Source: Bacteroidota bacterium
Lineage (GTDB): Bacteria; Bacteroidota; Bacteroidia; Chitinophagales; Chitinophagaceae
NCBI GenBank assembly: GCA_023412975.1
Contig: JAEZRB010000120.1
Location: 1-15,112 of the forward strand
DNA: 15,112 nt
Reading direction: 5' to 3'
Positions within the stretch are counted from its first letter, which is position 1, and each line of letters starts with the position of its first letter. The notes beneath the pieces are model-generated. The model was not told the DNA's origin and made no database searches. It was given only the letters and a program-made list of their open reading frames with translations. This document shows positions 14,602-15,112 of the stretch, piece after piece. Made by a program: the position numbers and the translations under genes.

Positions 14602-15112
14602 ATGAAAAAATCAATATGGGGAATTGACCTGGGCGGCACAAAAATAGAAGGTGTTATACTTCCCTCACTCCAGGATGCCCGTCCTATATTAAGAACTAGA
14701 ATTGATACCGGAGCCGACAAAGGATACGAGAATATACTCGACCAGATCGTCAAACTGGTGCAACAGATGACCAAAGAGTCAGGACTCCAGCCCGAGAGAA
14801 TTGGTTTTGGTACACCAGGTGTTCTGGATCCCGTACTGCAAACCATGAAGAACTGCAACAGCACAGCATTAAATGGTATGTCACTGGAAAAAGACCTTCG
14901 CCAACGCCTGGGTTTTGAAGTGGTATTGGCCAATGACGCTAATTGTTTTGCCTTAGCAGAGACAGTTTGGGGAGTTGTAAAAGAAAAGGATTTGAAAGTC
15001 CAGACAGTCTTTGGAATTATCATGGGCACCGGTGTCGGAGGTGGGATCATTTTCGACGGGCATGTATGGAATGGGAGACAGGGTATTGCCGGCGAATGGG
15101 GTCACAACTACC
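14602..15112 (+). CDS. ROK-family sugar kinase, N-terminal 170 residues
   Basis: The gene starts at 14602 and runs off the right edge. ROK kinases phosphorylate glucose, N-acetylglucosamine, N-acetylmannosamine or related sugars with ATP. The phosphate loop is WGIDLGGTKIEG (6-17). GFGTPGVLDP (68-77) is the next family motif. The sugar-binding and catalytic region is LANDANCFALAE (109-120) with the catalytic Asp D112. The second ATP motif is GIIMGTGVGGGIIFDG (138-153), and GEWGHN (164-169) carries the His that also binds the structural zinc in many ROK proteins. The zinc cysteines lie beyond the window. There is no N-terminal helix-turn-helix domain, so this is an enzyme rather than a ROK repressor. 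The sugar cannot be assigned from the fragment. Confidence 0.93.
   Translation, partial: MKKSIWGIDLGGTKIEGVILPSLQDARPILRTRIDTGADKGYENILDQIVKLVQQMTKESGLQPERIGFGTPGVLDPVLQTMKNCNSTALNGMSLEKDLRQRLGFEVVLANDANCFALAETVWGVVKEKDLKVQTVFGIIMGTGVGGGIIFDGHVWNGRQGIAGEWGHNY

Noticed and set aside
14565..15050. Minus-strand open frame of 161 codons at the right end
   Set aside because: It is antisense to the well-supported ROK kinase, and its Ser/Pro/Thr-rich translation has no recognisable motifs.

Overview
The window looks like chromosomal DNA of a member of the Bacteroidota, most likely Chitinophagaceae or a close relative (inference). The grounds are a LytS/LytTR pair, a DUF4251 protein, a CxxxY-type CcmE next to a very long CcmF/CcsA protein, candidate promoters of the TAnnTTTG type, and a general lack of strong Shine-Dalgarno sequences. 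No rRNA, tRNA, CRISPR array or complete insertion sequence was seen.

Layout. Positions 1-3299 (minus) hold a cytochrome c maturation block: ccmE, then a ccmF/ccsA-type haem lyase gene, then the start of a secreted protein that runs off the left edge. Positions 3530-6675 (plus) hold an acyl-CoA dehydrogenase, a secreted serine beta-lactamase-like hydrolase with a good terminator over its stop codon, and a YggS-type PLP-binding protein. A secreted intradiol-dioxygenase-fold protein (6684-7337, minus) converges on yggS.

Positions 7338-9487 look like an accessory islet. A visibly AT-rich gene for a secreted DUF4932-like protein with a degenerate zincin motif is flanked by three direct copies of a repeat of about 96 bp (two on the left, one on the right). 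Next to the right copy is a frameshifted remnant of a small excisionase-like helix-turn-helix gene. The repeat carries an inverted repeat directly upstream of that gene's start codon.

Positions 9488-11287 (plus) hold a LytS-type histidine kinase and its LytTR response regulator. Converging on them from the right (11322-12399, minus) is a compact three-gene cluster: a SET-domain protein, a 53-residue lysine-rich basic protein and a second SET-domain protein. A methyltransferase-substrate module is the most provocative reading of this cluster. Positions 12610-13239 (plus) encode a Cu/Zn superoxide dismutase lipoprotein. A shared terminator lies between it and a convergent DUF4251 protein gene (13420-13902, minus). 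The right end holds an outer-membrane beta-barrel protein and the first 170 codons of a ROK-family sugar kinase (14602 to the edge).

Most genes are single units or pairs. The clearest functional groupings are the cytochrome c assembly block, the two-component pair and the SET cluster.
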